In this document: positions 1 through 10,800 of the stretch, piece after piece
How positions within the stretch are numbered: position 1 is the first letter of the stretch
How the letters are laid out: each line of letters opens with the position of its first letter
Assembly (NCBI GenBank): GCA_013397435.1
Contig: VZRG01000031.1
Coordinates: 1,368,609 to 1,432,608, forward strand
Reading direction: 5' to 3'
Source of the DNA: Erythrocercus mccallii
Taxonomy: Eukaryota; Chordata; Aves; Passeriformes; Dicruridae
DNA: 64,000 nucleotides
Translations under genes and position numbers: made by a program
Notes under the pieces: model-generated
What the model was told of the DNA's origin: nothing
Database searches by the model: none
The model's input: only the letters and a program-made list of their open reading frames with translations

Positions 1-119
1 GCACTTGGCTTTTCTTTACAGAAGCAAATAGATACAGAATTTTTATAATGTTCTGTTTCCTTTGTTTTAAAGCACTTTTTTAAACGTGATTTTTCACTCA
101 CAAAGAAATGGTATTCTGG

Positions 120-288
120 CAGTGTAATAACAACTTGCATTCGTATTGTACCTTTCATCTCAAGCAATCCCAAAGCACTTTACTAACTTAACAAGCTGAA
201 ACACACCATATTAAATACTACACATAGGGATCACTTCACCCACCACTAAAACAACCACTTATGTGGTGAAATGAACCAACTGTTTAAA
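120..288. repeat. Ancient amniote interspersed repeat fragment
   Basis: The stretch beginning near 'CCTTTCATCTCAAGCAATC' followed by 'CCCAAAGCACTTTAC' has the form I know from a very old interspersed repeat common in turtles, crocodilians and birds ('...cctttcatctcaaag...caaagcgctttac...'). The copy is heavily diverged and its ends are approximate. Two further pieces of similar layout lie at 21535-21880 and 61462-61690. I cannot name the family with certainty; it may belong to a LINE or a core-SINE lineage. It carries no coding capacity. Confidence 0.4.
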
Positions 289-470
289 GGCTCAGTTCTG
301 CGAGGTGTTGAGCTCTATTAGCCTGATACAATGCCCACTGAAGTCAATATAAAGACTCCTAAAGATTTCACTGGGGTCTGAATTAGAATTTATTACAATC
401 TTCCAACAAAGCATTTAGGAACATGCTTAACTTAAGCACTTGAGCAGTTCCATTGACATTAATAGAGCTT
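289..470. repeat. Ancient amniote repeat ('gaagtcaat' / 'gcttaacttaagcac' type)
   Basis: Several phrases match a diagnostic old amniote repeat: 'GCTCAGTTCTGCGAGGTGTT', 'CACTGAAGTCAATATAAAG', 'ACATGCTTAACTTAAGCACT' and 'TTCCATTGACATTAATAG'. The same phrases (less worn) are abundant in turtle and crocodilian DNA. It abuts the preceding repeat piece, so the two may be parts of one composite insertion. The family name and strand are not resolved. There are no ORFs. Confidence 0.45.
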
Positions 471-1229
471 GAGGTAGCTTAAAGTTGAGCTTGTGAGTTT
501 TTGAAGTAGGCCCAGGTGTCTGAGTGCTGTGCAGTAGAGATTACAGTAAGTGCATTGATATAGCATAAAAAAGCAGAAAAAAGATCTGAAGAACACCTTA
601 ACTCATTAAATTCACTGCTAAAATTAGGTAGCACAATTTAAATACCCTTACCAAACACATGATCAAGACAACATGAAAGAAGAATTTAGTCCACTCCTTG
701 AAACATTTTTGCCTTCACTACATGCTAGTAAGTTTATGTTATTACCTCTGTTTTATTACCTGTGCTTTGTTTTTTAGAGATTGTAAAATTATGATTTTTT
801 TTGTGTTTACAAATCATAGCTCCTTCTTAACATAATCCAGTAATTCATTACTTTTCTTCCTGCACTGTTAGCTGGATTAATAAGCATCTCCTACATTAAT
901 TTATGAATTAAAATTGGTAGAAAAGAATAGGCCTATAAGCTGGAGCAAAGCATCTGGAAAGAACTACAGCAAGGAAACTAGAGGAAAAAAATGTGGCTGC
1001 TCTGATTAGCATTAGGCAGCTCCAAAGATGCTACTTCTCCCTCCCAAAGACAGTAAGGCTTTGTGATACTAGAAAAGATAGTAAGTCCAGGTCAGAGCTG
1101 GGACAGTAATAACCCTTCTTCATAACCTGACTGCACCCTTCCATGTTAACATACTGTGAACTGAGCACAAGTGACAAAACCAATCCATCATTGCACCGCC
1201 AACACAAAGAAGAATAGAGAGGTTAACAG
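471..1229. other. Gene-free AT-rich spacer
   Basis: No coding frame, RNA gene or repeat family was recognised here. Short homopolymer runs occur, and the base composition is ordinary for the window. The right half leads into the conserved-looking block that starts near 1230. Confidence 0.5.
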
Positions 1230-1530
1230 AAATTGATGACATCCCTGCTCGAATTTTACACTGATTCCGCCAGCTTTACGATTGAAACAGACAAAGATTT
1301 ATAGTCCAAGCTAGGACGCTGGCTCTCCTTGATTGCCTTGATTTTTTTTTTTTTATGCGCTTCTGCATATTTATTTCCAAGCTCATCACGGGCTTGTATC
1401 ATTAGAATGCTGATTTGATTTTACATTCCAAGAGGAGTAGACATTATGCAGCCATTTGCATGATGTGAGAGAAATCACCATAACGGTTTGTGATATCGGC
1501 GACCAAAATGATCGGTAATGTTCACCTGCA
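1230..1530. promoter_or_regulatory. Candidate conserved non-coding element (CpG-retaining, octamer-bearing)
   Basis: Ten CpG dinucleotides fall between 1250 and 1514 (at 1250, 1268, 1279, 1317, 1358, 1389, 1484, 1497, 1500, 1513), far denser than in the surrounding AT-rich desert. The block holds an exact octamer ATTTGCAT (1454-1461, POU/OCT type), a MYB-like TAACGG (1482-1487) and an E-box CACCTG (1523-1528). There is no open frame across it and no repeat similarity. Retained CpGs with dense homeodomain/POU-like words are typical of vertebrate ultraconserved or developmental enhancer elements. Conservation itself cannot be seen from one sequence, so the enhancer reading is inference. The poly-T run near 1342-1354 would interrupt any alignment. 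Confidence 0.42.
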
Positions 1531-1654
1531 TAAGCAGGATTGTGTAATATTTTTTTTTGAAATTCAGATTTTTTCTTTTGCTTCTCCCTCTGTGAAAAAA
1601 AAATAAAAAGAAAGAATTATTCCATATCCTGTGGATGAGAAATTGTGTTTTGTC

Positions 1655-1850
1655 ATGCCTCCGAGGGTTACAGTGGTATTGAGCTTTTATGAATTCGTTT
1701 GATATCAGGGCTGAGCGTTACGAGTTCCAACACAAATTTTTTTCCCCATGACATTATTACTGAAAGCTTTTATCAGTTCATTGTGACAAAAAATTGATTA
1801 TTATCCTTGACATTTGATGGATAGCTTTCATAAAAGTGCTTTTTTCTTTT
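1655..1850. promoter_or_regulatory. Candidate conserved non-coding element (AT-rich, homeodomain/SOX words)
   Basis: Four CpGs lie at 1662-1722 (1662, 1696, 1716, 1721). They are followed by an AT-rich core with SOX-like ATTGT and homeodomain-like ATTGATTA words (around 1780-1802), then 'GATGGATAGCTTTCAT'. It lies about 120 bp from the preceding candidate and could be part of the same element. No ORF or repeat signature is present. The call rests on motif density and retained CpGs only. Confidence 0.3.
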
Positions 1851-4800
1851 TCTTTAGGTTCTTTTTTGTGTGTATATATGTAAGCCTGTAAACTTTTCTT
1901 AAGAAGGTTTTATTTTCAGGAGAGAAAAAAAAAAACCCAACAATCACTGACTCTATGGCCTATTCTTGAATCACTGCTGTCCATGAGAAAGTTAGAAGTG
2001 AAGTGACAATTCTGCTTCCTTACAACATTTTCCACTTAAACACTAGGGTACATTCATACATCTTAGAGATAAATTTGGTTTACTAATATAACTGTTCTAT
2101 AGACACCTGAAAAAGAGGTTTTGAAGTAGTTGAAACAGAGCCATTGATAGACACTCTATAGTTAAGGTTCATTTGGGCCTTTGTCTTTGCCAGATTCTAA
2201 TACCTCTTTGTTGTTGTTGTTATATTTTAAACAAATATTCAGCAGGTGTCTGACAGAAGAACAAAGCTTCCTTTAAAGAGTTTAACTCTTGTTTATTGTG
2301 TTGTAACAATGAGAAGCAATAGGACTTGACTCATTCTGAACAATGCCAGAAGCTGAAGCTAATGGTGATTCAATTACAGTCTCTCACAAATGGGAATATT
2401 CACCTCTGTGTGCGCATTAGTGTTGATGGGAGCTCTGTGCTTGCCTTGGGAGGAGAATATACTTTAAGAGAATGTGGCAGAACTGTTTTCTTCTGGAGGA
2501 AATGGCTGCTTTCCCTGGTTGCCATTCTCAATGATGGATTTGTAGGAGTCTTTCCAGGGACCCTCGCTGAAACAAAAGGTGGGAGGATGGTGAATTTTAG
2601 AGAAATTTGTGAAGACAGAAAGTCAGCCAGAGGCCAGACCAGCCATTTGCTAGAGAAAAGGGGCTTTAGAGAAGATAAGATTAGTTATAGGAACAGATTT
2701 TAACCTTTTGAAACAAATGCTGTTAAGTGTCAGATCAATTAAGAAAAAAAAAATAGAGTTTCCTGAACTGTGTGCTAGTTTCAGACATTTGGTGGTTCAT
2801 GAGATCAGAGAAGTCAGCATTAAACAGAAAAAAAGATAATTCAGCCTTAGTGTCACTATTGCATAGAAGCAAAACTGATTTCTGGTGATGGACTGTTGTA
2901 GAGACAGTTGTCACACGTGAAAGAAAGGAAGAGGTGACAAGGAGAAGCCTTGTTCTTATGTACAACCCCCATTAGGTGCCTTGTACTGAGAGAAGTGGTG
3001 GAATGGTTCCAGTCCTCTTAGTCCCTTCCCCTAGACTTTCGACTTCTCTCCACTCCCAACAAGCCTCTCCTGGGGGCAGGTTCTGGGCCAAGTTTACCAA
3101 ATAGGGACAATATAAATGTCATTAACACTGTAGGAAAGGAGGAATTCTCCAGTGTATATTTTGAATCTGTTCTTAGAAAGAAGGATGTTGTTTAACACAG
3201 CAAGAACAGATTTTCTTACAGTAGCAATGAGAGGAAAGGAGCAGCATAACAGTTTAGAAAACAGTAAGTTTAACTATGATGAAATACTTCAGCCATGAAG
3301 TATAGTTGCTTTGAACTGAAGCAACTTCAGTTCAAAGGAATATCAGACTGATTAACTAATCTTGGAAGACTGAAAAGAATCTGGGGTTCTGGAAAAAAAT
3401 GATTCTTCTGCCACTGCTTAAGAAGGACAAATACTTCATCAAACTATCATCTCATTAAATGGATACAGAGCAACTAAGTCGAGGTGGTGGGAGATGATAT
3501 CAATGAAGAATTAAAATAATGGCACACTGTCAATTAACATAGCTTAATGAAAAAAAAATCAAACAAACTTGCTCTTTTTGACTGAGTTTGTGATTTCATT
3601 GGCAAAGATTTCTAAAAGGTATTTGATTTCTTAAGGATTTAAAAAATACTGCAGGTAGAGAATTCATTAGAAGTGTTCTGACTTGATAGTTTTTGGAAAA
3701 GAATTCTAATGAAAAAATAATCTATTTGGTTTTTCCTATTTTTGTCCTGAAGTCATGATCTGAGCAGCAATGTGCAAAATGATGCACAGTCAGTCTTAGG
3801 ATTTACACACACAAAAAACCCTGTTTGGTAAATAATAAGAAAGACAGTTCTGACAAACAACCTAGGTATTACAATGATCTGGGCTTGCTAAAATAAGATT
3901 TATTTTAACTTTTCAAACCACAATATTACATCTCTAGCAGTCAAAACTGCAAATCACAATTCCCTTCTGAAGAAGAAACTAATTTTGAAAAGGAACATCA
4001 TAAGGAGTTAGAAATTACCAGGATTCATATGATATGGAAAAACATATGATCAAGAAGTAAAGAAAGCCAATACCAGTCCTCAGATATCTGGCCAGAAAGA
4101 GTAAGCTGATGATTAACTAGTATAAGAACTTAGTTAAGGATTTCATGGTTCCTCCAGTTTTGGGTGTTTTAGAAAATGAAAAGTTTTTCTCTCTTACCAG
4201 CAGGCCTGATGCAAGACATCAGGTCACACTATTCTATCCACTGCTGTGTTTAAATTATCTCTGAATTGTCAGCTTCATAAAAATATTATTAAAAATATGT
4301 AACTGCCTATGAGTTTCATGAACAAAAACATTGTGTAAACCAGGATGCCCAAATTAGGCACTGAAAGCACACAAAGAGTACTATTAGAATACCTAAATGG
4401 CAGTTTCAGGGACAAAGGTAAATGTATGCAAGGTCTTCTGAGTATTCTTACATGTAACGTTGTCACTTTCCAGTTGTATTTCAAAGGACTTTAGTTGTTT
4501 ATTGTTTCTCCTGGTACAATATTAAGATTTTATCTGCAGCTTTCAGAGGAGAGAAAAAAACATGTTGTCTACTACTTTTTCAAAGTTAAAATAATTTTCA
4601 GATCTGAAGACTGGAATGTACTGCTGTTGAGCATGAAATCTTGGCTCCATTTGCCAGTGCACTCTCTGCATATGGGGTTTTTTTATTGGCTGGATTGTCT
4701 TTACCTGGCAAGGGTAGACCTGGCAAACAGCCACACACATCAGTGACCCCCTTCTTCCTTTTTTTCTGTTTAGAAGGACTGGGGGAGAAAATGGGATAAG

Positions 4801-6779
4801 AAACTTCGTGTGTTGAGATTGAGACAGTATGATTTCTTACCAGTTACTGTCACTGGCAAAACAGATTCAACCTGAGGACAATTAATTTACATTTTTTTTC
4901 CCTAATTAAAATAGATTTTGTTAGTGAGAAACAAAAGACAAACATTAAAACACCATCTTTCCTCCCCCAGCTTTAACCAGGGAGGCAATGACCTGCAGAA
5001 CCCCTACTGCCAAAACCTTGACGCAGACACTCCAAACAACACAATATAAAAAAGTTAGCCTAACAAGTGGTTTGAAATAATGAATGGATGACATTTAAGT
5101 TGCATGTGGATAGTGCTTTTTTATTTTCTGTTAATACTACAGGAAATACTGTAGCTAATTTTCTGCAGAAGAATGACCTTTTAATCAAATTCAATGAACA
5201 TGATTCTCCCTCTATTTATATAGTAACTTTACAAACTTAATTTTAAAAGGTTGATTTTAGTTTTATAAAACCAAAATTTGTTTGGATTGTTCATTTGGTT
5301 AATTTTAACCCTCTTCTAATGTAATGAAAGATCACATTTTTGCTTCATTTTTTTCGCAAGTATTGCATTTGAAGTGAAACTAATAAAACAAACTTTTGTT
5401 TTGATTCTAGATAATATTTTATTTAAACTACAAAATTTTTGCTGTATATATTCAGGTAAATATTGTAGACCATAATATAAAGTTCTTGTCTCGATCTTCC
5501 TGTAAACAACCAATCTGTTATAATGAATCTCCTAAGAAACTACTGTACTGTCCATATCAGAAATGTGTGGAGGCTGGAATATCTGCCATATTAGGGTTTT
5601 TCATGAATTTTAAAATTTGTCTGCCAGCAGGAGTGATTTCACAGAAAGAAAATGATGGTAGAGCAAAGGAGGGGAACTTTGGATCATTCAGATATCTTGC
5701 TTCAGAAAATTAGAAGGATTTGTTTTGATTTCAATGCTTGAGTCTTTGTTCTATTAGAGCACTTGTCATTCTGTTATGATTATAATTTGGCAAATTATTC
5801 CTAATTGAAAATTCAGCTTCCATGAAGAAATGAAATTTCTAAAATAACCTAAAACCCAGGCATTTCAAAAATGACAGAAAATTTCTTTAGATTAGCAAGC
5901 AAAATCCTAGAAATTCCAATCCCATTTCACAAAGCATTTGTGAAACAGTAGTAATAGTTTCCAATGAACTGTAAATCAACCAACTTTTTTCTTAAAGCCT
6001 CTAGTCTTACTCTTGCAAATTTCTCTATTTTTCCTTGTCAGTTGCCAGACAAATCACTAAATTTAGCAAGTAGGATTTAGATTTAGGCCTAACGATAGGA
6101 CTGCACACAATATTTAAATTATTCCAAATTCAAGTGGGTTTTTTAATTAGAATACAGTTAAACAAGGATTTGTGGGAAATTAGCTGGTAGGATAAATTTA
6201 AGTCATGCATTGACAAAATGACATTACTTTGCACTTAGTTTGATTTCAGGTCAAAAGCAGGCCCAGGTAGGAAGATACCAACAGCCTGAAATATTTGTAG
6301 TACTTTCTATGAGAAGAATAATGATTTTTTTCTCACGAATAAAAGTAAATCAAGTTTAAACTGTGAAGCTGGAGACTATCTAGAGAGAAAGAATAATAAA
6401 CTAAAAATAAATTGTTCTCCATTGTTGTGAGTGAATTATGCACATTACTCCAAACAGATTTTGTTGAGGTGATTTAGCCATAATCCACTTGTTTTGTGCT
6501 TGCATGCCTGAATTTTATGTATCATTTGTACAAAGATGGATAAAATACTGTTTCAGAGATATAAATATGCATATGTAAAGCCAAGTACAGTAAGATTGAA
6601 TCATCTCCATATATTCTGTAACAGGAAAATAAAAAAGATGACATGGAACATCAAATTACCTTATTTAACTAGCTTTTCCCTCAAACACATTTTTAAAAGT
6701 ACAAAACAATATAATTTGTTGTGGCACGCTACTCCCTGTGTTGCTATTAAGCTATCCAGGTGATGCTCTCTTGAGAATC
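1851..6779. other. Gene-free desert interval
   Basis: Nothing coding is supported in this AT-rich stretch. The longest open frame (2326-2703) has no ATG at its start and an unremarkable translation. The only local structure worth listing is the hairpin at 3309-3337. I saw no recognisable transposable element. Confidence 0.5.
3309..3337. repeat. Perfect inverted repeat, 13-bp arms, 3-nt loop
   Basis: Arm CTTTGAACTGAAG (3309-3321) and arm CTTCAGTTCAAAG (3325-3337) are exact reverse complements around the loop CAA. A second, overlapping dyad uses GTTGCTT (3305-3311) and AAGCAAC (3319-3325), so two alternative stems compete for the same bases. It is too short for a microRNA precursor, and no flanking terminal inverted repeats or target duplications mark it as a MITE. 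Confidence 0.8.
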
Positions 6780-6990
6780 CACTCCGAACAGAGGCCTAAT
6801 TCAAGACTGGATCACAACATCTGCACCAGATAGAATTTGTCATCTTCTGTCTTCAAGCCCATTGGCTGTTGCTTAGCAACTGGGCAATCTCACAGAGTAT
6901 TTGCCATGACAAATTAGCAGTGCTGTTACCATGACAACCAGCTTTGTTACTTAATTAAATTGATTTGAATCAGAATTGGCTTTCGGGGAA
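6780..6990. promoter_or_regulatory. Cluster of three RFX X-box-like dyads with an adjacent CCAAT box
   Basis: GTTGCTTAGCAAC (6868-6880) is a perfect palindromic X-box. TTGCCATGACAA (6901-6912) and GTTACCATGACAAC (6925-6938) are near-consensus X-boxes. Their centres are about 32 and 25 bp apart. An inverted CCAAT box (ATTGG, 6861-6865) sits just upstream of the first dyad, and a homeodomain-like TTAATTAAAT follows at 6951-6960. RFX factors bind such sites as dimers and drive ciliary, neural and MHC class II genes; NF-Y at CCAAT often cooperates with them. Three sites in 71 bp is unlikely by chance, so an RFX-responsive enhancer is a reasonable inference. No transcript is visible nearby. Confidence 0.45.
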
Positions 6991-9817
6991 ACAAGTGTGT
7001 TGTGTGAAGTAGTAAACATGAGCTTGCAGCTAAACCATTCATGCTTTGATGTAGTAGTCCCTAAAATCAACACCATCAGGATGAAATCCACAGTTAAGTC
7101 CTGAAACCACTGTGGACAGACTTACTTAAGATTTTAATTTCGTTTTCCAGATTTTTTTTTTTTAGAACACTCTGGATATATTTACAATGGTCAGAAAAAA
7201 AAAAAAAAGAGAAAATAACCCAAACCCCAGGCTACTCCAATTTCTTGATTAATGCTTTGACAGTGTAAGTAAGAAAGTTACTGCTCTTTAACAACCAATT
7301 GTGGAGCCATGTTTCATGTGTCACTGGAAAATGCACAGCTTCACAGAGAAAAAAGGGAAAAGAAATCATGTTATGTGGGGTAAAGCGCTAGGAATGGAAT
7401 TTCTTGACATTCTTTCTATTTCTTCTCCAGTGGCATCTTGGCTACTACATGCAAAATCTCAGTCTTCACCATAATATGGGACTCTGACTGGCTTGAGGGA
7501 AATCCCTTCTTTTGATTCTTAGAGTCCAGGCAGCACAAATTTAAAATAAGGCAAGCTAGAAATTCAGATTTCACACTATTGGCAAATTTCTTTTAACAGA
7601 AACACCTACACACTTTTAATTATGTTTTCTACCCCTCTTATCCTCTTTACAGACTGACAGAAGCACAGGATTAGCATATTTATATCATACATATATTTAA
7701 TGAATGAAACCTACACATTAAGCATGAGCATAGCTGTTGCAGACTTCAGATACTCAATCTCACATTTTCTCAGTTTATCTCTATTTTATCACCAGTAATG
7801 TATGGCTGCCTGCTTTTGCTGTCCTTCCTGATCTTCTTGCATATTTAACTGAATAACTCAAGTTGCATTTTCCTTTAACTACTTGGAATGATTTGAAATT
7901 TCTCATTATGTGTGACTGATTTAAAGCTCGAATGTGCAGTTTTGCATGGATTTTCCAAAGCTTAAGCCTATGTAAACAATAAGTGGGAAACATCAACCAA
8001 GTGGTGACTCACAAGGGAAACTGCAAAATGTTGACAAATTCTGAATTGCGAGGTGCTGTGTGGCCTTGCTACATCACTTGTGTGCTATCTGTAATTCACA
8101 CTGCTTTCATTAGAATATGCAGCCTGCCTACTGAATTGCTGTGAAGTAGATTTTTATTTCTTTAAACATTATTAGCAATGTCTCACTTTTTTAATGCACT
8201 CTTTTTGAGAGCTTGTCTTTGTTCAGAAGCTTCTGGAAAAATAAATTATTTAAAAGAAAAAAGAAATATATGCATACGTACCAAGAGCAAAACCATCTAT
8301 CTTTCACACCTCTGAATGAATTTGTACAAAGCATTTTTCCCCTTAGATTGGTTTCACAAAACTTAGTAATAGCAAAACCTGGTTTACAGCAGTTTATATG
8401 TAAATTCCAAATATTTTAATGTTTTCTCCTTGTAAATATTATACATTGTATGTATTACCTGGTACGGTGATTTCATCTTCAGAAGCCCTGTTGAAATGCT
8501 ATATGGTCCTTCTCATACTTAAAGCAGAATTAATAATAGGAATTGACATCTTTATTATACAGAGAGGAAAAACACAGGGAAAACAATTAAGTCATTGTCA
8601 AAAGTTCAGAACTCAGAATAACTGTTCACACATCTGTCACACACGTCAATGTTAGGCTTCAGCTAAAATTTGTATACCAAAAAGTATCTCTAAAAGCTGA
8701 TTTTAAAGTATTTTGTTATTTCAAGTCCTTTTATAATTTTTGTGGGGCTCTAACTGGAAGAAAAAAATTGACTATTAGAAGAAAAAAATTCTGATAAATT
8801 TTTTTTGATAGATTTCATTTGCATTCCTCTAATTCTGACTGTTGAAACAATACACTGTCAGAAAAAAGTTGTTTTCTGAAAAATGCTTATCAATGTTAAT
8901 ATGAGAAAAATCTAAAGAATAAAAGTGAAGAGAAAGTGTGGAATAAAATTTTGTTCAAAGGATAGATGGAAGTCTGAAACAGGGTGGTATTTTAGATTAT
9001 ACACAAGCTGTACAGTTATTGAGAGAAGCTGAAAAGCCATACATAAGTCTGGAACTTCAGGAAAAGAAATAAAGGAGAAGAGGTGTTATCCTTTTTCATA
9101 CATTCATGAGCAGAGGGGCAATACCTCATCTGTTACATGGCTCACTATTCATTTTGGTGACCAACTGGCTACCAATCTTCTAATTAAGGTATAGTTTTTA
9201 AAAATGGAATTATTTTCTTTCCAGATGAAATTAGCAGACATAGCAGTTTTTATCCATTTAAAAGAAAAAAGGTAAATACTGTAAATACTTGGATCTTTTC
9301 TTACCATATTTAGCCTTCAGCGATCATGAAATAGACAAATGTTGGAGGTTTTGCAAAGACACAAATTCAGTAGTTGGGGAACCTGTTCAAATATCATTCA
9401 CAGCTGGAGGGAGATTCTGGGCACAGGTGTAGAGTGGAGAACAACATAGAATTTAAATGTATCATTTCATTAGTATACCTTCTCCTACAATATAAACACA
9501 AGAGTATTTGCACCGCAGCCCTGCTGCATTGAGTGATGGCATGGTCCCAGAAACAGGCCTTATGTTTGTGAAAAGCAGCTATTTAATGTGTCAGCCACGT
9601 CTGCAATGGAGTCCTTGTCTTCCATGGCCACTTCACAAGGCAGGGGCTGAGGTCAGTCCCCGAGCAGCTCAAGGAGACAAACCATCTGAACACCAAGCCT
9701 GAAGAATTTTGCTGTTTGCCCTTGGCAGAAACTTACTAGGCACTGTCCATTCCTATTTTAGTGGGCTTAAATAGACAGTAAAAATGCTGTAACTTGGCTT
9801 AGCCATAGCTAATGTCT

Positions 9818-9820
<3 letters not shown>
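6991..9820. other. Gene-free desert interval
   Basis: No gene, RNA or transposon was recognised. Homopolymer A and T runs occur at about 7150-7210. Short open frames in this interval are random in composition and begin at non-ATG codons or sit in AT-rich sequence. Confidence 0.5.

Positions 9821-9883
<63 letters not shown>
9821..9883. repeat. Heptamer tandem array (TCCATAG)9
   Basis: Nine exact copies of the 7-bp unit TCCATAG run without a mismatch. A partial unit (TTAG) precedes the array and TCTTATA follows it. Because 7 is not a multiple of 3, the unit is read in all frames; on the minus strand it gives a spurious repeating MDYGLWT peptide, which I do not regard as coding. The perfect units suggest a recently expanded, probably polymorphic, locus. 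Confidence 0.95.
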
Positions 9884-9885
<2 letters not shown>

Positions 9886-10409
9886 TTATAATAGTCTACT
9901 TTTTGATTAAATGTTTGAGGGATAAGGCAAAGCAGGAATTTATAAATATGGCAAACAGCTTTCAATAGTTTGTCATCACTTACTAGCCTTCTCAGTCTCT
10001 CCAAAAGAATTGGGGTTGGGGGCATATTTTTATTTTCAAGGTTATTGAGTGTTTTTATATTGAAGATGAATACTTCAAAATCTTTCTATAATGATGAACT
10101 TTACAGTCCAAGAAAGAAGCATTTCTCTTTCACAAATGTTTTAATATTCTGTAGCTTACTATCCTCTTCTGATTCACTCTAGGAAATTATGGGTTAGTGA
10201 TATTTTTCCTACCCACATGTTAAAATTAAAGGTGCAATTGAACAGTTGAAAGCCTGTCCATTCTCTGCTCCAGGAACAGTGACAGATCTGAACCACGCCA
10301 ATATAAACAGATGCAGCAGGACTGATTCTGATTTTTCTTAAAGGTGGGGAGTTTTAGTAAAATTTCAGGGGATTAACCTTATAAAGCTTTAAGATTCTTA
10401 TCATGAACA

Positions 10410-10485
10410 CAAACTGCTATTGTACTAGGCACTGTACAAACAAGAGTAAAATGTTGTACAGACTTACAAGTTGAAGATAAGGATA
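10410..10485. repeat. Ancient amniote repeat ('gtgctaggcgctgtacaaac' type)
   Basis: The words 'ATTGTACTAGGCACTGTAC' and 'ACAGACTTACAAGTTGAAG' match, with decay, an old amniote repeat whose intact copies read roughly 'ttgtgctaggcgctgtacaa' and later 'gagcttacaatctaa'. It is non-coding. The family name is not resolved. It lies 65 bp from the minus-strand CR1 at 10551, probably by chance. Confidence 0.45.
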
Positions 10486-10550
10486 TTGGTTCTTTAAGTA
10501 AGAGGAATACAAGAAAATAGAAACACGGGTAGTCACAGTGCTATGCTTCA

Positions 10551-10800
10551 GTCATAGAATAAAGTGGATGGTAAGTGATCCATCAGGATCATTGAGTCCA
10601 ACTCCTGACCCTGTGCAGGATGTCCCAAGGGCCACGCCACCTGGCTGAGACCATTGTCCAAACTCTGTCAGGCTTGGTGCTGTGACCATTTCTGGGGGGA
10701 GCCTGTTCCAGTGCTCAGCCACCCTCTGTGTGAAAAACCTTTTCCTGATACCTATCATAAGCCTCCCCTGACTCACCTTCATGCTGTTTCCTCGAGTCGT
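10551..10800 (-). mobile_element. CR1 LINE 3' fragment with the end of ORF2
   Basis: Read on the minus strand, the segment encodes '...IRKRFFTQRVAEHWNRLPPE...', the C-terminal signature of the CR1 non-LTR retrotransposon ORF2 protein. A short 3' UTR follows and ends at 'ATTCTATGAC', the usual CR1 3' end form. The element is truncated at its 5' side (usual for CR1) to about 250 bp, so it lacks the endonuclease and reverse transcriptase domains and cannot move. The ORF2 tail frame is still open, which suggests moderate age. Its presence is the strongest evidence that the host is a sauropsid, most likely a bird. Confidence 0.92.

Noticed and set aside
2326..2703. 125-codon plus-strand frame
   Set aside because: It starts at TTG with no suitable ATG, its translation matches no family I know, and nothing marks it as an exon.
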